NCBI GenBank assembly: GCA_018262315.1
Contig: JAGSPS010000043.1
Span: 1-13,460 of the forward strand
Source of the DNA: Deltaproteobacteria bacterium
Lineage (GTDB): Bacteria > Myxococcota_A > UBA9160 > PR03
Direction of reading: 5' to 3'
Length of the DNA stretch: 13,460 nt
Part shown: piece by piece, positions 1 through 6,932 of the stretch
How positions within the stretch are numbered: the first letter of the stretch is position 1
How the letters are laid out: each line of letters starts with the position of its first letter
Translations under genes and position numbers: made by a program
Notes under the pieces: generated by a model
Database searches by the model: none
Told to the model about the DNA's origin: nothing
Seen by the model: the letters and a program-made list of their open reading frames with translations, nothing else

Positions 1-468
1 GCCCTGCACGGCCGGCGAGCCTTCGCCGAAGCTCACCGTGATCATGCGCCCGGTCGGGACGCCGAGATCGACGAGGTACTGCATCGCGGCGTTCGCGCGT
101 CGTTCGCCGAGCGCGAGGTTGTACTCCTCACTGCCGCGCTCGTCGGTGTGACCTTCGAGCGTGATCGTCTTCCATTCCGAGCGACCGGTGATCGCCTGCC
201 CGTTCGCCTTGAGGGTGGTGCGCCCGTCGCTGCGGATCGACGCGCTGTCGTAGTCGAAGTAGACCGAGCCGAGCTCTCTCACGCGCTCGGGCTCGCCCAT
301 CGCGGAGTCACTGTCGCGTCCGGTGCTGCTGCTGCCGTCGCTGAACTCGCTGCCGCCGCTGCCGCCTTCGAGGCCTTCCTCGTCCGCCTTCTTCTTGCTG
401 CAGCCGAAGGCGACGAGTGCGACGACGACACCAACCACCGCGATCCGCGAGATCGCTGCTCGCTTCAT
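1..468 (-). CDS. pal: Peptidoglycan-associated lipoprotein Pal (OmpA family), C-terminus cut by window edge
   Basis: Outer-membrane lipoprotein that binds peptidoglycan and, in the Tol-Pal system, helps hold the outer membrane to the wall during division. The visible 156 residues begin with a lipoprotein signal: MKRA, a hydrophobic run, then the lipobox V-A-F-G-C with the lipidated Cys at residue 23. A Ser/Gly/Asp-rich linker (about 24-60) follows, then the OmpA-like domain from about residue 66 (VYFDYDSASI). The peptidoglycan-binding motif GHTDERGSEEYNLALGERRA spans 106-125; Asp109 and Arg124 match the diaminopimelate-contacting pair of this fold. The ATG at 468 is preceded by GAGGAGA (472-478 on the opposite strand), which fixes the start. 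The gene upstream is divergent and is not tolB, so the usual tolB-pal order is absent on this side. The last part of the domain lies outside the window. Another OmpA-type lipoprotein is possible, but the match to Pal is close. Confidence 0.93.
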   Translation of the reverse strand, partial: MKRAAISRIAVVGVVVALVAFGCSKKKADEEGLEGGSGGSEFSDGSSSTGRDSDSAMGEPERVRELGSVYFDYDSASIRSDGRTTLKANGQAITGRSEWKTITLEGHTDERGSEEYNLALGERRANAAMQYLVDLGVPTGRMITVSFGEGSPAVQG

Positions 469-584
469 GACTCTCCTCATCCTCGCGAGGGCCGCAGGGA
501 CCCTCATTTTTGCCGACCCAGTGTGGAGATTTCACGGGATCGGCGCAAGGCTACGTCACGCTGCTGCCGCAGCGCGGGGGCTCG
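469..584. promoter_or_regulatory. Divergent intergenic region between pal and the membrane protein gene
   Basis: This 116-bp gap must carry the start signals of two divergent genes. On the pal side it holds the GAGGAGA ribosome-binding site (472-478) and, just upstream, a perfect 10-bp palindrome CCTCGCGAGG (481-490). A short GAGGG/CCCTC pairing lies next to it (486-504). On the plus side only a G-run (576-580) precedes the ATG at 585. I could not pick convincing -35/-10 boxes. The palindrome could be an operator or chance in GC-rich DNA. Confidence 0.4.
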
Positions 585-1235
585 ATGACGACCGGTCCGT
601 TCGAAGAGATGCGTTCAGCCATCGACCCGCCGGCGGGACTGCCGCCCGCGGAGATCGGCGCGGCGTTGCGCGGTTCCGACGCGGCGTTGCGCGGCGTCCT
701 CGGCCTCGCGTGGCTCGCAGTGGCGTTGCACGCGCAGTCGCGATTCGCGGCGACGGGGCTCGCGATCTGCGCGGCGCTGTCGCTGCTCGGAGTCGCACCG
801 CGCGCCGTCGCGACCGGCGGGACGCTGCTCGCCGTGCTGATCGCCACGGCGATCTGGAGCAACGGGGCGAGTATCGCGGCGACCGCGATGGGGCTGGTCG
901 CTTTCGGCGCGCTGCGGTTGCGCATCCACGCAGGCGGCTCCGGCCGCTGGCTGCGCGACGTGCGTCGCCTCGAGCTGCGACGCGCCGCCGCGCTGGCCGC
1001 GACCGGCTTCGCGCTGGCGAAGCACCGCACCGGCGACGGCGGCGCCCTCGCGCGCGCCGGCGATCGCTACGAGCGCGAGGGCCGCGCGCGCGCCGCGCTC
1101 GCAACCCTCGGCGCGACGCCGTCGGCCGCGCTCGGGTCCGTGCGCGGCGTCGCGCAATGGACCGCTCGCGCGCTCGCCCGCTGGCCGAGTCTGCTGGGCC
1201 ACATCGAGCGCGCTGCTTTGCGCTGGAGCGAGTGA
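585..1235 (+). CDS. Predicted multi-pass membrane protein of unknown function
   Basis: I do not recognise the family. The 216-residue product has a short soluble N-terminus (residues 1-33), then four closely packed hydrophobic stretches at about 36-50, 52-72, 76-91 and 94-112. A basic, Ala/Arg-rich cytoplasmic-looking tail (about 112-216) follows and probably folds into helices. The frame shows the strong third-position G/C preference of the neighbouring genes, and the opposite strand does not, which supports this strand. I chose the ATG at 585 because the upstream in-frame start at 510 would add 25 residues lying in the pal promoter region; GGGGG four bases before 585 can act as a weak ribosome-binding site. 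Divergent from pal, and convergent with the next gene with 1 nt between stop codons. No function should be inferred from position alone. Confidence 0.65.
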   Translation: MTTGPFEEMRSAIDPPAGLPPAEIGAALRGSDAALRGVLGLAWLAVALHAQSRFAATGLAICAALSLLGVAPRAVATGGTLLAVLIATAIWSNGASIAATAMGLVAFGALRLRIHAGGSGRWLRDVRRLELRRAAALAATGFALAKHRTGDGGALARAGDRYEREGRARAALATLGATPSAALGSVRGVAQWTARALARWPSLLGHIERAALRWSE

Positions 1236-1236
1236 G

Positions 1237-1641
1237 CTAGAGACCGAGTTCTTCGAGCGAGGCTTCGGCGAGCGAATCGAGGTCGGCGTAGCTGCGCGTC
1301 GGCACGCCTTCCGCGGCGAGTTCGGCGAGCGATCGCGAGCAGCGCGCGCGGCCGAGCCCGCCGAGCAGCGCGCGCGCGACGGTCCGGGCGGGCTCACCCG
1401 GTTCGGCGTCGAAGCGGCAGACGAGACACTCGGTCTCCTTCCGCTCGACCACGAGGTCGAAGACGATCGTGCAGACCCCTTCGGGCTCGCCGACGTAGGC
1501 GGCGAGGGCGTGCAGGATCCGGCTCCACGGGAGCGTGCGCTGCGCCGGCCCCTCGCTGAATGCGATCCCCCCCACCCCGATCTCGGCCCAGGGCAAGACC
1601 TCGACGCGATACCGGGAAGATGCGTCCTCGTACTCGCCCAT
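1237..1641 (-). CDS. Conserved-looking small protein of unknown function (134 aa)
   Basis: Not recognised. The 134-residue product is soluble, with no signal peptide or membrane segment. It starts MGEYEDASSRYRVEVLPW, continues with an apparent beta-rich section (about residues 12-75, including a CTIVFDLVVERKE strand and two further cysteines in ECLVC), and ends with an acidic helical tail ending in SLEELGL. The ATG at 1641 is favoured over the in-frame upstream start at 1752 because GGGAG sits four bases before it, and the upstream extension is Arg/Ser/Pro-rich and covers the inverted repeat at 1716-1778. It is divergent from the gamma-glutamyltransferase-family gene, and its stop codon lies 1 nt from that of the convergent membrane protein gene. 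Codon use is like its neighbours, so it is probably a real gene. Confidence 0.65.
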   Translation of the reverse strand: MGEYEDASSRYRVEVLPWAEIGVGGIAFSEGPAQRTLPWSRILHALAAYVGEPEGVCTIVFDLVVERKETECLVCRFDAEPGEPARTVARALLGGLGRARCSRSLAELAAEGVPTRSYADLDSLAEASLEELGL

Positions 1642-1804
1642 CACGCTCCCTGTGTGACCCCGACTCAGCCCTCGGATCGGTCGCCCCCGGCGCCTCCTTG
1701 ATCGCCCCGCGGGCTGTTGACTTGGGGAGGTTCTTGAAGGCAACCAAGGCAACGCGGCAGGAACGTTCCCAAGTCAACCGAGCGAGCCGCGCTAGGGTGG
1801 CGAC
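1642..1804. promoter_or_regulatory. Divergent intergenic region with long inverted repeat
   Basis: This 163-bp gap separates two divergent genes and so should hold both promoters. Its main feature is the inverted repeat at 1716-1778 (listed separately), whose arms each carry TTGACT, a -35-like hexamer, one reading in each direction. No matching -10 hexamer is visible 16-18 bp downstream of either, so I do not call promoters. AGGGTGG at 1794-1800 is a good ribosome-binding site for the GTG at 1805. Confidence 0.5.
1716..1778. repeat. Imperfect 18-bp inverted repeat with 27-nt spacer
   Basis: The left arm (1716-1733) is GTTGACTTGGGGAGGTTC. The right arm (1761-1778), read on the opposite strand, is GTTGACTTGGGAACGTTC, so 16 of 18 positions pair and the outer 11 are perfect. 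The spacer (1734-1760) contains a tandem pair AAGGCAAC at 1737-1744 and 1746-1753 (period 9). The element sits in the divergent gap and could be an operator, a cruciform or RNA hairpin, or a small dispersed palindromic element. The window holds only one copy. Confidence 0.85.
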
Positions 1805-3439
1805 GTGACACTCGCGAGTCGGCGGGGACGCGTATCGGATCCGTGGCGGAGCGAGCGCTCGTGCGTGCTGGCGCGCCGCGGGATGGTCTGCTCGAGCGTG
1901 CCGATCGCGGCGGCGGCGGGCGTCGAGATGCTGCGACTCGGCGGCAACGCGATCGACGCCGCAATCGCGGCCGCCGCGGTGCTGTGTGTGGTCGAGCCGA
2001 TGATGACGGGCGTAGGCGGCGACGCGTTCGTGCTGCTCGGATCGGCAGCCGAAGGACGCGTCGTCGGTCTGAACGGCAGCGGGCGCGCGCCGGCGGGCGC
2101 CAGCGTCGACGCCTACCGAGCGCGCGGTCTCGGCGCGATCGCGCCGGGCGGCATTCTCTCCGCCACGGTTCCCGGCGCCGTCCACGCCTGGGAGACGCTG
2201 TCGCGCCGCTTCGGCGCCCTGCCCCTCGCGACCTCCCTCGAGCCCGCGATCCGCGCCGCCGACGGCGGCTTCCCGGTGACCGAACTCGTCGCGCACATCT
2301 GGGACCTGCTCCAGCGCCTCGGCGCGCTGCGCAACGACGCCGCCCGCGCGAGCTGGCTCGCGGCCGGCCGCGCACCGCGCGCGGGGGAGTGGTTCCGCGC
2401 ACCCGGCCTCGCGCGCACGCTGCGCCAGATCGCCGAAGGCGGCGCCGCCGCGTTCTACGAAGGCGACGCCGCGCGCGCGATCGTCGCCGCATCGCGCGAG
2501 CACGACGGCTTCTTCGAGATGGACGACCTCGCGCGACACACCTCGACGTGGGCCCTGCCGATCGCGACGACGTATCGCGGCGTCGAAGTGCTCGAGCTGC
2601 CGCCGAACGGCCAGGGCCTCGCCGCGCTGCAAGCGCTGAACATTCTCGAATGCTTCGATCCGGCACCGCCGTCGAGCGCACTCGGCTGGCACCGCCGCAT
2701 CGAGGCCGTGAAGGTCGCGTTCGCCGATCGCGCCGCGTACATCGCCGATCCCGAACACGCGCAGGTCCCCGTCGAAGCGCTGCTCGACAAGGGCTACGCA
2801 CGTCGCCGCGCGGCGCTGATCGGCGAGCGTGCGCTCGAAGGCGTCGCAGCGGGACTCGAGAGCGACACGACCTATCTGTGCGCCGCCGACGAACACGGCA
2901 ATCTCGTCTCGTTGATCCAGAGCCTCTTCACCGGCTTCGGCTCTGGCATCGGTTGCGGCGACACCGGCATCGTGCTGCAAAGCCGCGGCGCCGGCTTCGT
3001 GCTCGAACCCGATCATCCGAACTGCATCGCGCCGAACAAGCGCCCGTTCCACACCATCATCCCCGGCATGCTGCGGCGCGACGGGCGACCGCAACTGGCG
3101 TTCGGACTGATGGGCGGCGATGTGCAACCGCAATCGCACCTGAACTTCGTCGCGAACCTGGTGGACCACGGGCTCAATCCGCAGGAGGCGATCGACCGGC
3201 CGCGCTTCCGGTTTCAGGGCGAGCGCCAGGTGGCGATCGAGGCGCCGCAACTCCGTGTCGACGAGGGCGGCACGCTCGGCGACGCACTCGCGGCGCGCGG
3301 GCACACCGTGATCGCACCGGGCGAAGCGATGGCGGACGTGTTCGGCGGCGGACAGGCGATCGCGATCGAAGACGACGGGACGCTGGTCGGAGCGAGTGAC
3401 CGCAGAAAAGACGGCTGCGCGATGGGGTGGTGGGGGTGA
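1805..3439 (+). CDS. Gamma-glutamyltransferase family Ntn-hydrolase (cytoplasmic type)
   Basis: A 544-residue member of the GGT family, whose precursors cut themselves in two at a Thr that becomes the nucleophile of the small subunit. The predicted cleavage site is Asp354/Thr355 in ESDTTYLCAADEHGN, giving a large chain of about 354 residues and a small one of 190. Family motifs include LGGNAIDAA (45-53), TGVGGDAF (68-75), NGSGRAP (90-96), NGQGLAAL (268-275), SLFTGFGSGI (373-382) and PNKRPFHTIIPGM (410-422), followed by GLMGGDVQPQ (434-443). There is no signal peptide, unlike periplasmic Ggt. NGSGRAP resembles the YwrD/HpxW-like branch, where some members are amidohydrolases rather than glutathione hydrolases, so the substrate is uncertain. 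The GTG at 1805 follows AGGGTGG at good spacing. It converges on the flavoprotein gene with a 19-bp gap and appears to be a single-gene transcript. Confidence 0.9.
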   Translation: MTLASRRGRVSDPWRSERSCVLARRGMVCSSVPIAAAAGVEMLRLGGNAIDAAIAAAAVLCVVEPMMTGVGGDAFVLLGSAAEGRVVGLNGSGRAPAGASVDAYRARGLGAIAPGGILSATVPGAVHAWETLSRRFGALPLATSLEPAIRAADGGFPVTELVAHIWDLLQRLGALRNDAARASWLAAGRAPRAGEWFRAPGLARTLRQIAEGGAAAFYEGDAARAIVAASREHDGFFEMDDLARHTSTWALPIATTYRGVEVLELPPNGQGLAALQALNILECFDPAPPSSALGWHRRIEAVKVAFADRAAYIADPEHAQVPVEALLDKGYARRRAALIGERALEGVAAGLESDTTYLCAADEHGNLVSLIQSLFTGFGSGIGCGDTGIVLQSRGAGFVLEPDHPNCIAPNKRPFHTIIPGMLRRDGRPQLAFGLMGGDVQPQSHLNFVANLVDHGLNPQEAIDRPRFRFQGERQVAIEAPQLRVDEGGTLGDALAARGHTVIAPGEAMADVFGGGQAIAIEDDGTLVGASDRRKDGCAMGWWG

Positions 3440-3458
3440 GTGGCTCGGCGCGGGGTCC

Positions 3459-4664
3459 CTACCCGGCTGCCCGACGCAGCGCTGCGTCGAACGACAGCCC
3501 CTCGTCCAATGCTGCTCGCCACTCCAGGTGCATGCGCATCCGATTCATCGCGACCGCGCCGACCAGCCGCCCCGCCCTGCCGTAGATCGCGACGAACTTG
3601 CGCTGCTCGAACGACCCGTCGACGACGCGCACCTCGTCACCCGCGCGCGGGCGACCCGCCACCGCGAGCTTCGTGTCGTACTGATCGCTCCACACGTACG
3701 GGACGGGATCGAAGGGTTTGGCGGCACCGGGACCGTCCAGCAGCCGCGCAACGGCGGCCTGCGCCATCAGGGCCGCGTTGGTCCAGTGTTCGACGCGCAT
3801 CGACTCGCCATAGCGCGGGTTCATCCAGCGCGCGACGTCGCCGGCTGCGACGATGCCGGGCACGTTCGTCGCACACGACGCATCGCAGACCACGCCATCC
3901 TGCAGCGCGACGCCGGAACCTTCGAGCCACGCAGTTTCGGGTCGCACGCCGATGCCGACCACGACGAGATCCGCGGGCAGCACGCTGCCGTCGGCGAGGC
4001 GCACGCGCTCGACGCGGCGCTCGCCTTCGATCGCGGCGACGGCGACTCCCGTGCGCACGTCCACCCCGTGATCGCGGTGGAGCGCGGCGTAGAGCGCACC
4101 CAGCTCGGGACCGAGCGCCTGCGCGAGTGGATTGCCGAGCGCTTCGACCATCGTCACCGCCGCGCCGCGCTGGCGGCACGACGCAGCGACCTCCGCGCCG
4201 ATGAAGCCTCCCCCCACCACGACGACGCGCGGCCCGGCTTCGAGCGCGCCGCGCATCGCGAGCGCGTCGTCGAGGGTGCGCAACACGAAGACGCCGGCGA
4301 GTTCGGGTTGACCGGGCAGCTTGCGCGGCGACGCGCCGGTGGCGATGACGAGTTTGTCGAAAACGACGGGGTCGCCGCCATCGAGTTCGATACGGCGCGC
4401 GGCGACCTCGAGTCGCAGCGCGCGGCGCCCGAAGTGTTGCTGCGCCGCGAAGCCCGCGAGACCGTTTCGCGCGAGAGCGATGCGCTCGGGACTCCACTCG
4501 CTGCGCAACACCTCCTTCGAGAGCGGGGGGCGGTCGTAGGGCTCGCGCGACTCGGCGCCGATCCAGTCGATGCGGCCCTCGAAGCCGCGCGCGCGCAGTG
4601 CCTCCACGGCGCGCAATCCCGCGAGCGACGCGCCGACGACGGCGACCGAGCGCAGCTCAGGCAT
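3459..4664 (-). CDS. FAD/NAD(P)-dependent ferredoxin-reductase-like oxidoreductase
   Basis: A 401-residue flavoprotein resembling the reductases that pass electrons from NAD(P)H to ferredoxin or rubredoxin (BphA4/putidaredoxin-reductase type). The FAD site is at the N-terminus (VVGASLAGLRAVEALR, 9-24) with the conserved EPYDRPPLSKEVL at 41-53. ATGASPRKLPG follows at 108-118, the NAD site VVVGGGFIGAEVAAS at 148-162, and the second FAD contact NVPGIVAAGDVARW at 267-280. The C-terminal reductase domain begins near 321 with VPYVWSDQYD. The ATG at 4664 has GGGAG six bases upstream. The start overlaps the end of the HAD hydrolase gene by 8 nt, so the two are probably cotranscribed and coupled. No ferredoxin, Rieske protein, oxygenase or P450 lies next to it, so its partner is unknown. 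Confidence 0.9.
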   Translation of the reverse strand: MPELRSVAVVGASLAGLRAVEALRARGFEGRIDWIGAESREPYDRPPLSKEVLRSEWSPERIALARNGLAGFAAQQHFGRRALRLEVAARRIELDGGDPVVFDKLVIATGASPRKLPGQPELAGVFVLRTLDDALAMRGALEAGPRVVVVGGGFIGAEVAASCRQRGAAVTMVEALGNPLAQALGPELGALYAALHRDHGVDVRTGVAVAAIEGERRVERVRLADGSVLPADLVVVGIGVRPETAWLEGSGVALQDGVVCDASCATNVPGIVAAGDVARWMNPRYGESMRVEHWTNAALMAQAAVARLLDGPGAAKPFDPVPYVWSDQYDTKLAVAGRPRAGDEVRVVDGSFEQRKFVAIYGRAGRLVGAVAMNRMRMHLEWRAALDEGLSFDAALRRAAG

Positions 4665-5403
4665 CGCCGACTCCCAGCTCCTTCACCAGCTCGACGAACG
4701 ACGCGAGCGTCCGATGCGGCCGCGGCGGAATCACCGGCGTCTTTGCGAGACGACTGCGATCGATCCACACCGCGTGGAGTCCCGCGCCGAGCGAGCCCAG
4801 CACGTCACACTCGTAGTTGTCTCCGGCCATCAGCGCCTGCGCGGGCGCGACGCCCACGGCCCCGAGTGCGCGCTCGAAGACGCGCCGGTCGGGCTTGCCG
4901 ATCCCCGCTTCGCCTTCGACGACGATCACGTCGAAGAAGCGCGCGAGGTCGAAGCGCTCGATCTTGGCGCGCTGCGCTGCGGCGGCGCCGTTGGTGACGA
5001 GGCCGAGCGACGGCGCGCGTTCGCGCACGCGCGCCAGCGCCTCGAGAGCGCCGTCGAACGGCTCGAGCCGCTCCTCGCGCAGCGCCGAATACAGCTCGCT
5101 CGCCTCGGCGGCGAGCGCGGGCGCTGGGCGGCCGACGCTTTGGAGCACGTGCGCGAGCACGGCGCGGCGCGAGCCCGGCATGTCGAGGCGACCCCAGCGA
5201 TGACGCTCGTCGTCCGACCAGAACCAGTCGCTGCTCGCGCGCAGTTGCGCCTGCACGGCGTCCGGCTCGATGTCACCGATCCGTGTGGAAAGGAAGTGGG
5301 CGACGGCGCGCCACGCCGCTTCGAGACCCTCCTGGTTGTCGAGGATCGTATCGTCGAGATCGAGCAACAGCGCCTCGATCGGTGATCCATCCCACTGCAG
5401 CAC
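4657..5403 (-). CDS. HAD-superfamily hydrolase (phosphatase-like)
   Basis: A 248-residue soluble HAD-family hydrolase, likely a small-molecule phosphatase. All four HAD motifs are visible: I, DLDDT with nucleophile Asp15 and acid/base Asp17; II, Thr137 in LVTNGA; III, Lys170 in GIGKPDRRVF; IV, MAGDNYECD with Asp195 and Asp200. The region between motifs I and II (about 25-110) is a helical C1-type cap as in the YjjG/haloacid dehalogenase-like branch; the substrate cannot be read from it. The start is taken as the GTG at 5403. A TTG at 5412 is the alternative, and neither has a clear ribosome-binding site. Longer in-frame extensions run into thiI and are Arg-rich. It is first in a two-gene unit with the flavoprotein, and divergent from thiI across only 29 bp. 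Confidence 0.9.
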   Translation of the reverse strand: MLQWDGSPIEALLLDLDDTILDNQEGLEAAWRAVAHFLSTRIGDIEPDAVQAQLRASSDWFWSDDERHRWGRLDMPGSRRAVLAHVLQSVGRPAPALAAEASELYSALREERLEPFDGALEALARVRERAPSLGLVTNGAAAAQRAKIERFDLARFFDVIVVEGEAGIGKPDRRVFERALGAVGVAPAQALMAGDNYECDVLGSLGAGLHAVWIDRSRLAKTPVIPPRPHRTLASFVELVKELGVGDA

Positions 5404-5432
5404 GGCGCGCAATGTAGCGGTAGCTTGCGCGC
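5404..5432. promoter_or_regulatory. 29-bp divergent gap between HAD hydrolase gene and thiI
   Basis: The two proposed starts (GTG at 5403 minus, GTG at 5433 plus) are 29 bp apart. This leaves no room for two ordinary promoters plus leaders, and no ribosome-binding site is visible before either gene. Promoter elements must lie inside the neighbouring coding sequences, the transcripts may be nearly leaderless, or one of the starts lies further downstream. Confidence 0.4.
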
Positions 5433-6932
5433 GTGCCCGACCCCGATCGCACCGTCGTGCTGCTGCGCTTCTCCGGCGAGATCGCCACCAAGGCGAAGCC
5501 GACGCGCGCGCGCTTCGAGGCACGCCTGCTGCGCAACGTGCGCGATGCGCTGCGCGCCGCCGGCGTGTCGGCGCCCGTCTCGCGGACGCGCAACCGCGTC
5601 TTCGTCGACACCCGCGACGCGCGCGCCGCCGACGTGCTGTCGCGCGTCTTCGGTGTGCAGTCGCTCGCCGTTGCGACGGTGCACCCGGCGGAAAAGCTCG
5701 ACGAGCTGGTGCGCACCGCGTACGAGCACTTCAAGGCCGCCGTCGCCGGCAAGCGCTTCGCAGTGCGCGTGCGGCGCGTCGGCGATCGCGCAAAGATCCA
5801 TCTCGAGTCGCGCGCCATCGAACGCGCGCTCGGCACTGCGCTGCTGCCGCTCGCCGCGCGCGTCGATCTCGACGATCCGGAATGTATCGCCGCCATCGAG
5901 CTGCACGAGGGTCACGCCTACCTGTGCGCGGCGGAGCGGCGCGGTCCGGCGGGGTTGCCGCTCGGCATCGAGGGCGGCGCCATCGCGCTGCTGTCGGGCG
6001 GCTTCGATTCGGCCGTCGCCGCCTGGCAGCTGCTGCGCCGTGGTGTCCGCCTCGACTACCTGTTCTGCAATCTCGGCGGCCGCGCGCACGAACTCGGCGT
6101 GCTGCGCGTCGCGAAGGTGCTGGCCGAGCGCTGGTCGTACGGCGACTTCCCGCACCTGCACGCGATCGAGTTCGAGGCGGTGGCGGCCGAGATTCGCGCG
6201 AAGACGAAGTCGCGCTACTGGCAGCTGATCCTGAAGCGCCAGATGTTGCGCGCCGCAGAGGTGGTGGCGGCGCAGCGTCGCGCCGAGGCGCTCGTCACGG
6301 GCGACGCGGTCGGCCAGGTGTCGTCGCAGACGCTTTCGAATCTCGCGGTGATCTCACGCGCGACCGAGCTGCCGATCCTGCGCCCGCTGGTGGGCGCGAA
6401 CAAAGATGAGATCATCCGGCTCGCCGAGCAGATCGGCACCGCCGCGCTGTCGGCGGTGGTGGCCGAGTATTGCTCGATGGTGGCGACGCGACCGGCCACC
6501 CGGTCGCGCGCGAGCATCGTCGAGGCGGAAGAGGCACAGCTCGACCCGGAGATCCTCGAGCACGCCGTCGCGACCCGAACGGTCTTCGACCTGCGCATGC
6601 TCGACGTCGAAGCGCGCGGCATCCCGGAGCTGGAGGTCGACACGATCGCGAGCGACGCCACCGTGATCGACCTGCGCTCGCGCGCCGCCTTCGCCGCCTG
6701 GCACTGGCCCGGCGCGCTGCAACTCGACTTCGATCGCGCGCTCGTCGCCTACCGCTCCTTTGCCCGCGACCAGCGCTACGTGCTCTACTGCGAGTTCGGG
6801 CTCAAGAGCGTGCACCTCGCCGAGCTGCTGCGGCGGGGCGGTTTCGACGCCTCGAATTTCCGCGGCGGCCTGCGAGCGCTCGTGGCCTACGCGCGCGAGC
6901 GTCGCCTCGCCCCGCCCGATCTGCTCGAGTGA
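5433..6932 (+). CDS. thiI: tRNA uridine 4-sulfurtransferase ThiI with C-terminal rhodanese domain
   Basis: ThiI activates U8 of tRNA with ATP and inserts sulfur handed on from a cysteine desulfurase; in rhodanese-bearing forms it also serves thiamine thiazole synthesis. The 499-residue product has the family order: an N-terminal ferredoxin-like region (1-60), a THUMP domain (about 60-165), and an adenylating PP-loop domain starting at ALLSGGFDSAVAAW (185-198, Asp192 in the loop). It continues with TGDAVGQVSSQTLSNL (289-304) and GANKDEII (321-328). A rhodanese domain occupies about 400-495. The two catalytic cysteines are present: Cys347 in EYCSMV and Cys453 in LYCEFGLKS, equivalent to E. coli Cys344 and Cys456. 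The GTG start has no clear ribosome-binding site. The stop TGA overlaps the GTG of the transporter gene (GTGA, 4 nt), suggesting translational coupling. Confidence 0.95.
   Translation: MPDPDRTVVLLRFSGEIATKAKPTRARFEARLLRNVRDALRAAGVSAPVSRTRNRVFVDTRDARAADVLSRVFGVQSLAVATVHPAEKLDELVRTAYEHFKAAVAGKRFAVRVRRVGDRAKIHLESRAIERALGTALLPLAARVDLDDPECIAAIELHEGHAYLCAAERRGPAGLPLGIEGGAIALLSGGFDSAVAAWQLLRRGVRLDYLFCNLGGRAHELGVLRVAKVLAERWSYGDFPHLHAIEFEAVAAEIRAKTKSRYWQLILKRQMLRAAEVVAAQRRAEALVTGDAVGQVSSQTLSNLAVISRATELPILRPLVGANKDEIIRLAEQIGTAALSAVVAEYCSMVATRPATRSRASIVEAEEAQLDPEILEHAVATRTVFDLRMLDVEARGIPELEVDTIASDATVIDLRSRAAFAAWHWPGALQLDFDRALVAYRSFARDQRYVLYCEFGLKSVHLAELLRRGGFDASNFRGGLRALVAYARERRLAPPDLLE

Noticed and set aside
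1717..1777. TTGACT in each arm of the inverted repeat as -35 boxes of divergent promoters
   Set aside because: No -10-like hexamer is found at 16-18 bp on either strand, so the match may be by chance.
1394..3304. A 636-codon open frame on the minus strand across the GGT-family gene
   Set aside because: It is Arg/Ala/Glu-rich with no recognisable motif, and it lies antisense to a gene with full family motifs. Such frames are expected in very GC-rich DNA where stop codons are rare.
3396..4997. A 533-codon open frame on the plus strand across the flavoprotein and HAD genes
   Set aside because: It is low-complexity Arg/Ala/His-rich and antisense to two genes with intact FAD, NAD and HAD motifs.
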